Shown: positions 42,978-52,189, counted from the stretch's first letter. The stretch is DNA of 64,000 nt from an uncultured Anaerolineaceae bacterium (GCA_938020565.1 CALIHP010000002.1:1-64000), one strand, 5' to 3'. A program made the numbers and translations. Notes: generated by a model not told the origin, from the letters alone.

Positions 42978-44157
42978 AACAACGGCTGCGCCGGAAGGCG
43001 GAATCGAACCGGTCCCGGGAACCGGCGCGAGAAAAGAGAATCGCTCTTCCGCGCTGACGATCGTTCTGATCGCGGCGCTGGTGATTTTGAATATTTTCGT
43101 CGTCAAAGTCTATCCGCCGGTCAGCCCGGTGATCCGGGTCGTCCCCGAGTCGCTGCTGCGGGGGGCGGGCGGCGAACCGGCGCCCTGGTTTACGATTTCG
43201 GGCGTGGGGCCGGTATACCTGACGAATACGCTGATGGCGGTGTTCCTCGTTTTTGTAATCCTGATCGGATTGTCGGTCGCGGTTCGTTTCCGTATTAAAA
43301 ACGCGGTCCGGCGTCCGTCCGGACTGATCCTGTATCTCGAAACGACGATGGACATGCTGACCGGGATGGTTAAAGGGTCGATCGATCCGAAATGGAGCGG
43401 GCGGATCCTGCCTTTTTACTTTACATTTTTCTTCTACGTCCTGCTGGCGAACCTGACGAAGGTCCTTCCGTTTTTTGAGACGGTGGGGGCTGCGGTTCCC
43501 GTTGACGGCGGCCTGGCTGCTGAGCGCTGGACTCCCTGGCTTTACGCGGTTACGAATCGGATCGCCGGCGAGGGCGCGCAGGGCTACGAGCTCGTCAGCT
43601 TCTTCCGCGGCGCGTCGACTTCGCTGAATTTTACGCTGAGCCTGGCGATCGGGTCGGTCCTGATGATCCAGGCGTTCGGCGTTCGGGCCAATGGCTGGCG
43701 CTATTTTACGAAGTTCCTCCCGCTGGGGTATATCGCGATGTTGGGACGGCTGATCGGCGCGGGCCTGCAGGCGGGGATCGCGAAGCTGATTCTCCTTGTC
43801 CGCGGCGGCGATCCGCCGAAATCCGGCGAGGGGCTCCTGGCGAAGGCTGACGGGAAAGCGCTGAAGGCGGAGACGGAGCGTTTCCGGAAGAAGGCGGGCG
43901 GATTTTTTATCGACACGTTCGTCGGCGTTCTGGAGCTGGTTTCCGAAGCCGCGAAAGTTTTATCGTTCGCGTTCCGGCTGTTTGGAAATATGTTTGCGGG
44001 CAGCGTGCTCCTGCTGTTCCTGGGGTACATGGTCCCGGTGGTATTGACATCGTTTTTACAGCTTTATGAGATGATTTTCGGGCTGATTCAGGCGTTTGTT
44101 TTCAGCATGCTGACGGCGATTTTTATGAACATGGCCGTTCAGCATGAGAAAGAGTAA
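42970..44157 (+). CDS. atpB: ATP synthase Fo subunit a
   Basis: 395 residues, well above the usual 220-290 for subunit a. It forms the stator side of the proton path. The essential Arg is in FRLFGNMFAGSVLLLF near residue 337, and the last helix MIFGLIQAFVFSMLTAIFM is typical. Extra length lies in a long N-terminal part and in a charged insert of about 40 residues before the Arg helix (GDPPKSGEGLLAKADGKALK). The start overlaps the previous gene. No frameshift is seen. Confidence 0.93.
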   Translation: MTETTAAPEGGIEPVPGTGARKENRSSALTIVLIAALVILNIFVVKVYPPVSPVIRVVPESLLRGAGGEPAPWFTISGVGPVYLTNTLMAVFLVFVILIGLSVAVRFRIKNAVRRPSGLILYLETTMDMLTGMVKGSIDPKWSGRILPFYFTFFFYVLLANLTKVLPFFETVGAAVPVDGGLAAERWTPWLYAVTNRIAGEGAQGYELVSFFRGASTSLNFTLSLAIGSVLMIQAFGVRANGWRYFTKFLPLGYIAMLGRLIGAGLQAGIAKLILLVRGGDPPKSGEGLLAKADGKALKAETERFRKKAGGFFIDTFVGVLELVSEAAKVLSFAFRLFGNMFAGSVLLLFLGYMVPVVLTSFLQLYEMIFGLIQAFVFSMLTAIFMNMAVQHEKE

Positions 44158-44187
44158 AGATTCGGAAAAATCCGGGGGGAATTGAGA

Positions 44188-44412
44188 ATGGATCCACAAG
44201 CGGCAAAATACATTGGTACGGGAATTGCGATGCTATCGCTGGCGGGCGCGGGCATATCGATCGGCATGATCGGAACGTCGGCGCTGAGCGGGATCGCGCG
44301 CAATCCGGAGGCGCAGGGAAATATCATGTCGGCGATGATTCTGGCGATCGCGTTCGCCGAATCGATCGCGATTTATGCGCTGGTGATCGCGTTCCTGATG
44401 CTGTTCAGTTAG
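44188..44412 (+). CDS. atpE: ATP synthase Fo subunit c
   Basis: 74-residue hairpin of two helices joined by the polar loop ARNPEAQG. The ion-binding carboxylate is the Glu in AFAESIAIYALV. The inner helix has GISIGMIGTS where Na+-coupled rings have GVGQG, so the Gln ligand is missing and proton coupling is more likely. ATG 44188 follows GGGGGA; the TTG at 44182 is unnecessary. Confidence 0.95.
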   Translation: MDPQAAKYIGTGIAMLSLAGAGISIGMIGTSALSGIARNPEAQGNIMSAMILAIAFAESIAIYALVIAFLMLFS

Positions 44413-44431
44413 GTCGAAGGCGGGATAGATC

Positions 44432-45193
44432 ATGGGTGCAGCATTCAGCGCTTTGGGGATCAACGCCGGGAACCTGCTCGTCAGTACGATCTGCCTGGTC
44501 ATCGCTTATCTGATCATCGCGCGTTTTATTGTCGGCCCGATTCAGAAGGTCGCGAGCGAGCGGCAGGCGATGATCGATTCGGGAATGGAAAACGCGCGCC
44601 AGTCGAAGCAGATGATTGCTGACGCGGAGCAGCGCGCCGCCGAAATTGTCAGCAACGCCGAAGCGAAGGCGACCGAGATTATTAAGACGGCCACGGATCA
44701 GACGATCAAGCTCCGCGAAGATTACCGGGCGCAGGTCGACGCGGAGAACGTCAAGCAGCTCCGCAGTACCAAAGCCTACCTGGACCAGGAGCGGGATTTG
44801 ATGCTGACGCACTTGCGAGACCAGATTATTGATCTGTCGATCGAGGGGGCGAAGAAGCTGGTTCAGGAGAACCTGAAAATCGATCCGGATAAACAGCGGC
44901 AAATGCTGATCGAGATGTTTACCGGGATTCGCGACCGGAAGTTTTTAGCCGTCCCGCAGGAGCTTCAGTCGAACCTGCCGCGGATCGAGGTCACGACCGC
45001 GATCGCGCTGACCGACGAGGAGCGGGCGCTCGTCAGCGAAGAGCTGAAATCGCGGCTGAGCGACGACGGCGCGGTCGTTTTTCAGATCGATCCGAAAATT
45101 CTCGGCGGCGTTGTTGTTCATAGCGGCAATATCCTGATCGATCATTCGATTTCCGGACGTGCGCGCGAGCTTCGTGACGCGCTTCATCAGTAA
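44432..45193 (+). CDS. atpF: ATP synthase b subunit fused to the delta C-terminal domain
   Basis: 253 residues. Residues 1-160 are a normal b subunit: membrane helix (LLVSTICLVIAYLIIARFIV) and a long coiled coil (ADAEQRAAEIVSNAEAKATE). Residues 185-253 match the delta C-terminal domain, with LTDEERALVSEELKSRL, then IDPKILGGVVVHSGNILID and SGRAREL, aligning with E. coli AtpH's final 70 residues. The delta N-terminal six-helix domain that binds alpha is absent. No frameshift or stop separates the parts. No F1 gene follows, so alpha, gamma, beta and epsilon must lie elsewhere. The fusion is direct sequence evidence; how the stator contacts F1 is not known. Confidence 0.85.
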   Translation: MGAAFSALGINAGNLLVSTICLVIAYLIIARFIVGPIQKVASERQAMIDSGMENARQSKQMIADAEQRAAEIVSNAEAKATEIIKTATDQTIKLREDYRAQVDAENVKQLRSTKAYLDQERDLMLTHLRDQIIDLSIEGAKKLVQENLKIDPDKQRQMLIEMFTGIRDRKFLAVPQELQSNLPRIEVTTAIALTDEERALVSEELKSRLSDDGAVVFQIDPKILGGVVVHSGNILIDHSISGRARELRDALHQ

Positions 45194-45219
45194 GCTCCCG
45201 GAATACGATTTTTGGATTT

Positions 45220-45256
45220 GGCGGCGAGGAAGCACGAGCTTTTTCGCCGCCTCTTT
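45220..45256 (+). terminator. Terminator of the Fo operon
   Basis: GGCGGCGA at 45220-45227 pairs with TCGCCGCC at 45244-45251, then TCTTTCG. It marks the true end of the ATP synthase transcript. Confidence 0.7.
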
Positions 45257-45273
45257 CGTTCGGGAAAGGCGGG

Positions 45274-45279
45274 TATAAT
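45274..45279 (+). promoter_or_regulatory. -10 box of a leaderless nurA promoter
   Basis: TATAAT ends six bases before the nurA ATG, so transcription should start at or next to the A of the start codon. No Shine-Dalgarno sequence is seen before the ATG. Confidence 0.5.
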
Positions 45280-45285
45280 CGGGTT

Positions 45286-46461
45286 ATGCCGGTCGATTTC
45301 GTAAATCTCCTTCCGCAAATCCGCGATTTCAGCGATCATGCCGTCGAGCGGCAGTCGCAGGCGGAATCGAGCCTTTCCGCGCTCCGGAAGTCGTTCGCGA
45401 CGTTAGCCGGGCGGACGGATATCGAAGCGCTCGTGCGCGCGAATTTATCCGGGAAGCCGGCGGTTCACATCGCGCTTCCGACCGATGAGGCGATCGATCG
45501 CGGGTTCCCGCTTCCGGAAAGCGCGCGCCGTCCGGGGACAGTTTTAGCCGCCGACGGGTCGCAGGTGATCCCCAACCGGCATGAGGAAGTCCGTTTCGGC
45601 CTGATCAATATCGGATTATTTGAGGCGCGGCCCGGGTCGGGAACCGCTCCGACCGAGACGGTCGCGACCGAGCTCCTCGACGAGTTCCGCGGCGGCGAAC
45701 GGCTCGACGAATTCCGCGTTTCGTACCTGCGCGACCTTTCGGAGCGCTGTCTGATCGCGGAAGCTGTTAACGGTCTGGCGTCCGACCGGGAACCGATTTT
45801 AGCGCTGACCGACGGTCCGATCTCGATCTTTCAGCAGCGGAAGCCGGTAAGCGGCTCGGCGGGGGCGTTTTCGCCCGAGGATCGGCGCAGGATCGAAACC
45901 GCGTATCAGGTTATGGCACGGCGCGGAGTCCTTTACGCCGGCTATATTGACCGTCCGGGTTCCGATCTCGTCGTCCGCATGGCGCAGACGGCGCTGAACC
46001 AGGAGACGTCGGAATCCGGCCCGAAAACGCTGATGGACGCTGGGCTTTTCGCGTCGGTTCTGGGACCGACCGAGCGTTCGGCGGTCTTCCGGCTGGCGAC
46101 GGTGAATCCGGGACCGAACGACGAAGAAATTCTGGCGGTTTATTTCTTTTACCTGAACCTTCAGGGGGCGCAGCGGTTCCGGACGAGGAAGCGGGCGACG
46201 ATCGCGCGCGTCGAAGTTCCGGATTGGGTTGCGCGCGAGCCGGCGTCGATCGACACGCTGCACGCGGCGCTGGTCGCGCAGGCCGGGATGATCGATGGAA
46301 TGCTGTATCCCTACGCGCTCCAGCGTGCGCATGAAATCGCATTGATCCGTGTCGACGAGAAAGAGCGGATCAAGCGGAAGCTGATGCATGAAATGATCCG
46401 GCGGGGGAGCTCGCCGCGGGATAAATCGGAAAAACAGCGGTCGAAAGACCTGATTAACTGA
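45286..46461 (+). CDS. nurA: NurA-type nuclease
   Basis: 391 residues, DNA nuclease that works with the HerA translocase in end resection and repair. The metal-site motif AADGSQVIPNRHE (D90) and a second acidic site in LALTDGPISIF near residue 168 are typical of NurA. An Arg-rich C-terminus ends the protein. It begins an operon with a small HAS-barrel-like protein and HerA. No signal peptide. A repair role is known for this pair in archaea and Deinococcus/Thermus; a defence role is possible but not shown here. Confidence 0.85.
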   Translation: MPVDFVNLLPQIRDFSDHAVERQSQAESSLSALRKSFATLAGRTDIEALVRANLSGKPAVHIALPTDEAIDRGFPLPESARRPGTVLAADGSQVIPNRHEEVRFGLINIGLFEARPGSGTAPTETVATELLDEFRGGERLDEFRVSYLRDLSERCLIAEAVNGLASDREPILALTDGPISIFQQRKPVSGSAGAFSPEDRRRIETAYQVMARRGVLYAGYIDRPGSDLVVRMAQTALNQETSESGPKTLMDAGLFASVLGPTERSAVFRLATVNPGPNDEEILAVYFFYLNLQGAQRFRTRKRATIARVEVPDWVAREPASIDTLHAALVAQAGMIDGMLYPYALQRAHEIALIRVDEKERIKRKLMHEMIRRGSSPRDKSEKQRSKDLIN

Positions 46462-46504
46462 ATCAAATCGGGCGGTGGCGATCGGGAGAAAAGGAGAAGG
46501 ATCG

Positions 46505-47161
46505 ATGGGGCCAGAGGCAGTCGGAATCCCGTTTGGGCGAATCTTAACCAGTCATTTACGCGGCGCGTCGGCGGCGTTCCGCGTCGGCGCGGAGGAAATC
46601 CCGCCGTTCGGATCGCTTGTCCGCGCTGCGATCGGAAATCGCGGTGGCGGCGATATTTTTGGTTTGGTTGCCGATATCCGGATGGAGGAGGATGGCTTCC
46701 TTCGGCAGTTAGCTTCCGGAGCGGAGCTCGACCCCGAAATTATTCTCGATTCGCGGGAGAACCGGAACGTCCCGATCGTGCTGACGATTTTATTTGTCGG
46801 ATCGCGCAGCGATGGACGCGTATCCCACCTGCTTCCGCCGCGTCCGCCGCTGACGCTCGATGAGTTGTACGTTTGTTGCGACGCCGAGATCGTTGAATTC
46901 TGCGGCGGGGGGCGGTTTGGCTACTTCCGGCATCTTCTCCGCGGCGGAGATTATCCGGTCGAGGAACTCGTCGCGGCTCATTTCCGCGAAGCGATCCGCG
47001 CGCATGCGGCGGTTTTCGGTTCGGCGGAGGATTGGGAACGGCGCGCGGTGGGCGAGATGATGAACCTGATGAACGGCGATTTTGATCGGCTTTACGACGT
47101 CTTTGGCGCGCTGAGCGACCTGGATCCGGCGGCCGGCGGGGAAAGGCAGGGACGAAAATGA
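46505..47161 (+). CDS. Small HAS-barrel-like protein of the nurA-herA operon
   Basis: 218 residues. The first 60 residues, with IPFGRILTSHLRGASAAFRV and FGSLVRAAIGNRGGGDIFG and LVADI, resemble the HAS barrel at the N-terminus of HerA. The rest is helical and unrecognised. The start at 46505 is set by AAGGAGAAGG; the GTG at 46475 would include that site. The stop overlaps the herA ATG by four bases. It may be an adaptor between NurA and HerA, which is inference from context. Confidence 0.7.
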   Translation: MGPEAVGIPFGRILTSHLRGASAAFRVGAEEIPPFGSLVRAAIGNRGGGDIFGLVADIRMEEDGFLRQLASGAELDPEIILDSRENRNVPIVLTILFVGSRSDGRVSHLLPPRPPLTLDELYVCCDAEIVEFCGGGRFGYFRHLLRGGDYPVEELVAAHFREAIRAHAAVFGSAEDWERRAVGEMMNLMNGDFDRLYDVFGALSDLDPAAGGERQGRK

Positions 47162-48819
47162 GCCTGGAACGCGATTTAATCGGATACGTTATCGGCGGGA
47201 GCCTGAAAGAAGGGATTACCGTCCGGTTGACGGTTCCAGCGACGATGGTCCGAGAGGGCGGATTTGTCGTTATCGAAAGCCTGGGCGTTCGCTATTACGG
47301 ACTGTCGGTGAATTTGTCGCTCCGTTCGGCAGATCCGCGCTTCTCGCTGGAGCGCGCGGAGCTGCGGTTTAAACCGGCTTACGCGGCGGTCCTGAACGAG
47401 AAGGCGCTGTATACTGAAATGGAGGTGATGCCGGTGCTGATGCAGGAGACCGGCGGCGATATTGACGATCCGGATTATCAGCCTCAGGATATCGAGAACC
47501 CGGGCATTATGCCGATTAAGACGGTCCCGGCGCACCATGCGCCCGTCTATCTCGCTTCGCGCTTCGACGTCGCGGCGGTTTTCAGTCCGCGTTCGGCTGG
47601 CGGAAAAAGCGACGCCAGCTTTATGATCGGGACGACGCGCGAACAGGGCCATCCGGTTCATATCAATCTGAAAAAGCTGATCGAGCGTTCGTCGGGAATT
47701 TTCGGCGCGACCGGAACGGGAAAATCGTACCTGACCCGCCTGATTCTGGCGGGGCTGCTGAAAAGCGGCGAAGCGTCCGTCCTGGTTTTCGATATGCATA
47801 ACGAATATTCATATGGCGACCGTTCGCCGGATACGGGGAAAGAGGTCCCGGGACTGAAAGATAAATTTGGTCCGAAGGTCATGCTCGCCGGGCTGGGCGC
47901 AGGCGCGAAAATCCGCTCCCGCCGGGTCGATATCGAACTTGTCCTGAAAAGTTCCGACCTGTATCCGTCTGATATCGAGATGCTGACGGCCGAGTTGAAT
48001 TTACGCGATACGACCGGAACGACGCTGAACCAGCTGTTTCAGGCGTTCGGGACCGACTGGTTCGAGGCGTTTCGGAAGCTGGGGAGCGGCGGCGAGGACG
48101 AACTGGCGCAGTGGGCGCGCGACAATAAGCTGCACGAGGGGGCGGTATCGGCGTTGTATACGAAGCTGGGGAAGGTTTTCGGCAAGCCGTATATCCGTCC
48201 GAACGTCGCCGGCGATCCGGTCGGCAATATGATTAACGTCCTGTCGGCGGGAAAATCGGTCGTGCTGTCGTTCGGGGGTTATGAGTCGGATTTGGATTAC
48301 CTGCTGGTGACGAACGTTCTGACGCGGCTGATCCGGGCCGAATGGGAACGGCGGACGAACGAGGGGTATCATGATCCGCTGAAAAATCCTTATCCGCTCG
48401 TGATCGCTCTGGAGGAGGCGCATAAGCTGCTGAATCGGGAAATGGCGTCGCAGACGGCGTTCGCGGCGATTGCGCGCGAGATGCGCAAGTATTCGGTGAC
48501 GCTCCTGGTCATCGACCAGCGCCCGTCGCAGATATACGACGAAGTCATGTCGCAGCTGGGAACGCGGATTTCAGGATGGCTTGGCGACGACAACGATATT
48601 GCGGCTGTGCTGTCCGGCTTATCCGGGCGCGATACGCTGCGCGGAATGCTCTCCCGGCTTCAGCCGAAGGAGGAGGTGCTGCTCGTCGGGTATGGGGTGC
48701 CGATGCCGTTGCCGGTACGTTCGCGGCGCTACGATGAGGCCTTCTGGCGCGAGCTCTTCGGGACAGAATCGGGGAAACCCGAGGACGCGGCGTTATCGGC
48801 GAAGAAGTTTTTCGGGTAA
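47158..48819 (+). CDS. herA: HerA-type hexameric DNA translocase
   Basis: 553 residues. An N-terminal HAS barrel (LIGYVIGGSLKEGITVRLTV) is followed by the FtsK/HerA ATPase: Walker A GATGTGKS (183-190), Walker B LVFDMHNEYSYG, and the later VIDQRPSQI and arginine-finger region. It moves along dsDNA to feed NurA. Cytoplasmic; no membrane helix, unlike FtsK. It is coupled to the preceding gene by overlap. Confidence 0.9.
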   Translation: MSLERDLIGYVIGGSLKEGITVRLTVPATMVREGGFVVIESLGVRYYGLSVNLSLRSADPRFSLERAELRFKPAYAAVLNEKALYTEMEVMPVLMQETGGDIDDPDYQPQDIENPGIMPIKTVPAHHAPVYLASRFDVAAVFSPRSAGGKSDASFMIGTTREQGHPVHINLKKLIERSSGIFGATGTGKSYLTRLILAGLLKSGEASVLVFDMHNEYSYGDRSPDTGKEVPGLKDKFGPKVMLAGLGAGAKIRSRRVDIELVLKSSDLYPSDIEMLTAELNLRDTTGTTLNQLFQAFGTDWFEAFRKLGSGGEDELAQWARDNKLHEGAVSALYTKLGKVFGKPYIRPNVAGDPVGNMINVLSAGKSVVLSFGGYESDLDYLLVTNVLTRLIRAEWERRTNEGYHDPLKNPYPLVIALEEAHKLLNREMASQTAFAAIAREMRKYSVTLLVIDQRPSQIYDEVMSQLGTRISGWLGDDNDIAAVLSGLSGRDTLRGMLSRLQPKEEVLLVGYGVPMPLPVRSRRYDEAFWRELFGTESGKPEDAALSAKKFFG

Positions 48820-48825
48820 ACCTCT

Positions 48826-48851
48826 GGTCGCGCCGTGGTCCCACGGCGACC
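48826..48851. terminator. Stem-loop between convergent herA and SPOUT methyltransferase genes
   Basis: GGTCG..CCGTGG pairs with CCACGG.CGACC, 11 pairs with a small internal bulge. No T run, so it may act from either side. Confidence 0.5.
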
Positions 48852-48853
48852 GC

Positions 48854-49315
48854 TTAACGGCGGCAGAGCCGGATTTCGCGCGTGTACATCACGAGCGTGC
48901 CGGACACGGCGACGTTGAACGACATGGCATTCACAGATTCGATTTCGACGACCGCGTCGCATTTTTTCAGGATCCGTTCCGGGAGTCCGTTCGCTTCCGA
49001 GCCGAGAAGATAGACCGCCATGGGCGGATGCGTAAAGGAGGCCAGCGGTTCGCCGCCGAATTCAACGCCGACCAGCCGCGCGCCGACCGGGCGGTTGGCA
49101 TAGAAGTTTTCAAAGGTTTCGTAGCGGCGAAGCGGAATCCGATGATCCGCGTGCCAGAGGTCGGTTGGCTGCCGTCTTGGCTTGGCGCCGATCGTAAAAA
49201 TACCGGCCGCGCCGAGCTGATACGCGCTTCGCCAGAGCGTCCCGATATTTTCCCAGTGAAGCGGATGGAACACGCCGATTTCGAAGTAGCCGCGGTCAAG
49301 GTCGATATCGGTCAT
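48854..49315 (-). CDS. SPOUT-family RNA 2'-O-methyltransferase
   Basis: 153 residues, the size of single-domain TrmL-like enzymes. Motif 1 is HWENIGTLWRSA; motif 2 YLLGSEANGLPERIL and motif 3 MSFNVAVSGTLVMY build the AdoMet-binding knot. It probably methylates ribose in tRNA or rRNA. The start overlaps the ftsK stop by four bases (ATGA on the minus strand), so it is translated from the ftsK transcript. The exact RNA target is not clear. Confidence 0.85.
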   Translation of the reverse strand: MTDIDLDRGYFEIGVFHPLHWENIGTLWRSAYQLGAAGIFTIGAKPRRQPTDLWHADHRIPLRRYETFENFYANRPVGARLVGVEFGGEPLASFTHPPMAVYLLGSEANGLPERILKKCDAVVEIESVNAMSFNVAVSGTLVMYTREIRLCRR

Positions 49316-52182
49316 TCGGCTGCGGCTTCCTCATCCGCGGCTGCGCTTTCGTCCTCGCTTTTAACGACGCGCCAAGGATTGGCGTGATTATCGGGCTGCT
49401 GAACGATGATCCCCAGCTCTTCGAGCTGGTACAGGATTTTCGAAGCGCGGGTGTAGCCGATTTCGAGTTCGGTAACGAGCGACGTTGCTGAAATGCGGCG
49501 GTTCCGGATCGCGGACCGGACCGCGGTCCCCAGAATCGAATCGGCGTTCTCGATCGTTTTCTCCTTGAAGGTATAGGTCTGGTTGAGCGGGTTGAACGTC
49601 CCGAGCCCGTCGTCGTTGTCGGGTTCGTCCGCGGGTTTGTTTTCCGCGAGCATGGCCTGCAGCGCGGTAAAGCTGCTGAGGACGGCGACTTCGCGCGCGC
49701 TGGTCGGGGTCAGGGCGCTCTGCGTTTTCCAGTAGGCGACCAGGCGCTGGATCTCCTTATTTGAAACGAACGCGCCCTGGAGCCGCTGCAGGTTGGGGTT
49801 TTCAACCGTCATCAGCAGCATGTCGCCCTGTCCGAAAAGATGTTCCGCGCCGGGGCGGTCGAGAATAACCTGGCTGTCGACGTTGGACGGGACATGGAAC
49901 GCGATCCGCGAGGGAAGGTTCCCCTTGATCGTCCCGGTGATGACTTCGCGGGAAGGGCGCTGCGTTGCGACGATCAGGTGGATCCCCATCGCGCGCGCCA
50001 TCTGCGCCAGGCGGGTAACGCTTTGCTCGATTTCCGGACCGTTGGTCATCATCAGGCTCGCCAATTCATCGATCACGATCACGATGTACGGAAGCGCCTG
50101 ATCCGGGTATTTCTGGTTGTAATCCTGTATATTGCGCGAATTCATGTCGCGGAAGTAGAGGTTCCGCCGTTCCATTTCCGCCAGCGCGTATTGAAGCGTG
50201 TCGGCGCTTTTATCGGTGTCCGTGATGACCGGCGTGAGCAGGTGCGGTACGCCGGCGTAAGCGGAGAGCTCGACGCGTTTCGGGTCGATCAGGATCAGCT
50301 TCAGTTTGTCGGGCGCGTTGTACATCAGCAGGTTCGCTAAAATGACGTTCAGGCAGACCGATTTCCCGGACCCGGTTTCACCGGCGATGAGCAGGTGCGG
50401 CATGCGCGTCAGGTCGATACAATGGACGTCGCCGTTAATATCGATTCCCAGCGACATCGGCAGCCCGTTTCGATATTTTCGGAAGTCGCCTTTCCCAAGG
50501 ATATCGCGGAGCGGGACGGTCGTCCGCTTCGGGTTCTGGACCTGCATTCCGATATACGTTTTCCCTGGAATTGGCGCTTCGATACGGAGCTGCCGGACCT
50601 CGAGGTTCATCTCCAGATCCTTGATCAGGCTTTCGATTTTGTTGACGCGGACGCGAACCTGCCGTCCGGCTTTTTCGACGAAACCGGGCTGAACGCCGAA
50701 CTGGGTAAACGTCGGGCCGCAGCGGACGTCAACGACAGTTCCCGGGGCATTCTGCGATCGGAGAACTTCTTCGATGATTTCGGTTGAACGGCGGATAAAT
50801 TCCGGGTCCTGCTGATTATCGTTGTTTTCCGGGACGGGGTCGAGAATGACCTCGGCGTCCGGCAGCGTCCATTCGGAACCGGAATGGGCGACGTCCGGCT
50901 GCCGGCGGCTGTCGGCGACGAGGCGTTCAAGGTTGGGGGCGACGAAAACGCGCGCCTTTGGCTTCGCCGGCTTCGCTTCGGCGGCCGGATCTCCCGCGCT
51001 GTCGCTGTTTCCGCTCGATTCGGCGGGTGAGATCTCGCTGAGGTATCCGTCAGCTTCAGGCTTGACCGGAGCGTCCGCTTCGTCCGGATCGTCTTCGATT
51101 CGCAGCGGCGGGAGGTCGGCCCGGGTTGCGAACGGCCGGACATGGATAATTCCGTCCTTGTCGCGGAGCGCTGGATCGCCGGGCCTGGTTGGCGTGAATT
51201 CGGCCGCGCGTTTTCGCCGCGCGGTCGACGAAAACGTTTCTTCGGTCGCGTCTGGATCCGGTTCGTTTATTTCCGCGTTTACTTTTGGGCAGTCCTCCTC
51301 GTTTTGGGGAGGCGCTTCGGTCTCTTTCGTCTGGCGCTGTTGAAGGAAGGCTTTGAGCTTTGACTGGAAAGACAATTCTTTTTCTTCGGCTTCCTTCGCG
51401 GCCTCGGAAAGCGGCCTGAGCTGGAGCTGCATCTCCGTTTCCGGCGCGACGTTTTCGTCGTCCGGGATCAGCAGCAGCGCCTTGATACGGCGGACGAGTT
51501 TCCGCGTGAAATTCAGCTTCATTTCCCAGTTTTCCGGCAGGAGCCGGACCGACTTGTCCCAGACCAGGAACGCGATCAGCATTCCAAGAAAGATCAGCAG
51601 GGTTGCCGTTCCGATCGTACCGATCGCTGCGACCGAAAACCGGTCGACCGCTGCCGCGGCCAGTCCGCCGCCGAATTCGACCGATTGGAACGGATGGCCG
51701 GTGACGTTGAAGCGCTGGATGACCCAGCTGATATAGAAGTAAACGCCGAGGAAAGCGGCGAAAAGCTTCCAGTTGAAGGAAAACGGTTTGGAATTAATCC
51801 TGCGGACGACCGCGAGATACAGGCCGCAGAAAAAGACGACGACAAGTCCGAACGAAGCTGTCCGACCGAAAAAGCGCGTTGCGAAATCTCCGAACCCATT
51901 CCCGAAAATCGTCTGTTCGCCGAAGCGAAGCTGTCCATAGGCGATCAGCGCAAAAAAAATCAGCGCGATTCCGGCGGCCGTCAACCCGATTTCGACCAGA
52001 ACCGACGGCTTTGGGAGCGACGCGAGCGAGAATTTTGGCCTGAGCCAGGAGAGACCGGTTTTTTTCTGCTTCTGACGGGCGCGAATCGCCGGCTTTTTAT
52101 CCTCGCGGAACGAGGGGCTGGCGGAGGTTTTTCTGGTTTTCGGGGCGCTTGCCGGCGTCGTTTTTTTTGCTTTTGTTGCCAT
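49312..52182 (-). CDS. ftsK: DNA translocase FtsK/SpoIIIE
   Basis: 956 residues. The N-terminal part has four membrane helices after a basic tail. A long acidic linker follows, then the motor with Walker A AGETGSGKSVCLNVI near residue 600, Walker B YIVIVIDELASLMM, and FYKIRF-like features. The C-terminal gamma winged helix is visible in TSLVTELEIGYTRASKILYQL. It pumps chromosomes at the division septum. ATG 52182 is used: the longer frame runs into the intergenic repeats, and a TATAAT seven bases upstream suggests a leaderless transcript starting here. Confidence 0.93.
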   Translation of the reverse strand: MATKAKKTTPASAPKTRKTSASPSFREDKKPAIRARQKQKKTGLSWLRPKFSLASLPKPSVLVEIGLTAAGIALIFFALIAYGQLRFGEQTIFGNGFGDFATRFFGRTASFGLVVVFFCGLYLAVVRRINSKPFSFNWKLFAAFLGVYFYISWVIQRFNVTGHPFQSVEFGGGLAAAAVDRFSVAAIGTIGTATLLIFLGMLIAFLVWDKSVRLLPENWEMKLNFTRKLVRRIKALLLIPDDENVAPETEMQLQLRPLSEAAKEAEEKELSFQSKLKAFLQQRQTKETEAPPQNEEDCPKVNAEINEPDPDATEETFSSTARRKRAAEFTPTRPGDPALRDKDGIIHVRPFATRADLPPLRIEDDPDEADAPVKPEADGYLSEISPAESSGNSDSAGDPAAEAKPAKPKARVFVAPNLERLVADSRRQPDVAHSGSEWTLPDAEVILDPVPENNDNQQDPEFIRRSTEIIEEVLRSQNAPGTVVDVRCGPTFTQFGVQPGFVEKAGRQVRVRVNKIESLIKDLEMNLEVRQLRIEAPIPGKTYIGMQVQNPKRTTVPLRDILGKGDFRKYRNGLPMSLGIDINGDVHCIDLTRMPHLLIAGETGSGKSVCLNVILANLLMYNAPDKLKLILIDPKRVELSAYAGVPHLLTPVITDTDKSADTLQYALAEMERRNLYFRDMNSRNIQDYNQKYPDQALPYIVIVIDELASLMMTNGPEIEQSVTRLAQMARAMGIHLIVATQRPSREVITGTIKGNLPSRIAFHVPSNVDSQVILDRPGAEHLFGQGDMLLMTVENPNLQRLQGAFVSNKEIQRLVAYWKTQSALTPTSAREVAVLSSFTALQAMLAENKPADEPDNDDGLGTFNPLNQTYTFKEKTIENADSILGTAVRSAIRNRRISATSLVTELEIGYTRASKILYQLEELGIIVQQPDNHANPWRVVKSEDESAAADEEAAAE

Positions 52183-52189
52183 ATGTTCT

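Noticed and set aside
44188..44412. Sodium-coupled c-ring considered because of the Glu-Ser pair
   Set aside because: The Gln ligand of the inner helix is replaced by Ile, so sodium binding is not supported.
45286..48819. NurA/HerA operon as a phage-defence island
   Set aside because: No SIR2, DUF4297 or other defence effector is present; the standard repair pair explains it better.
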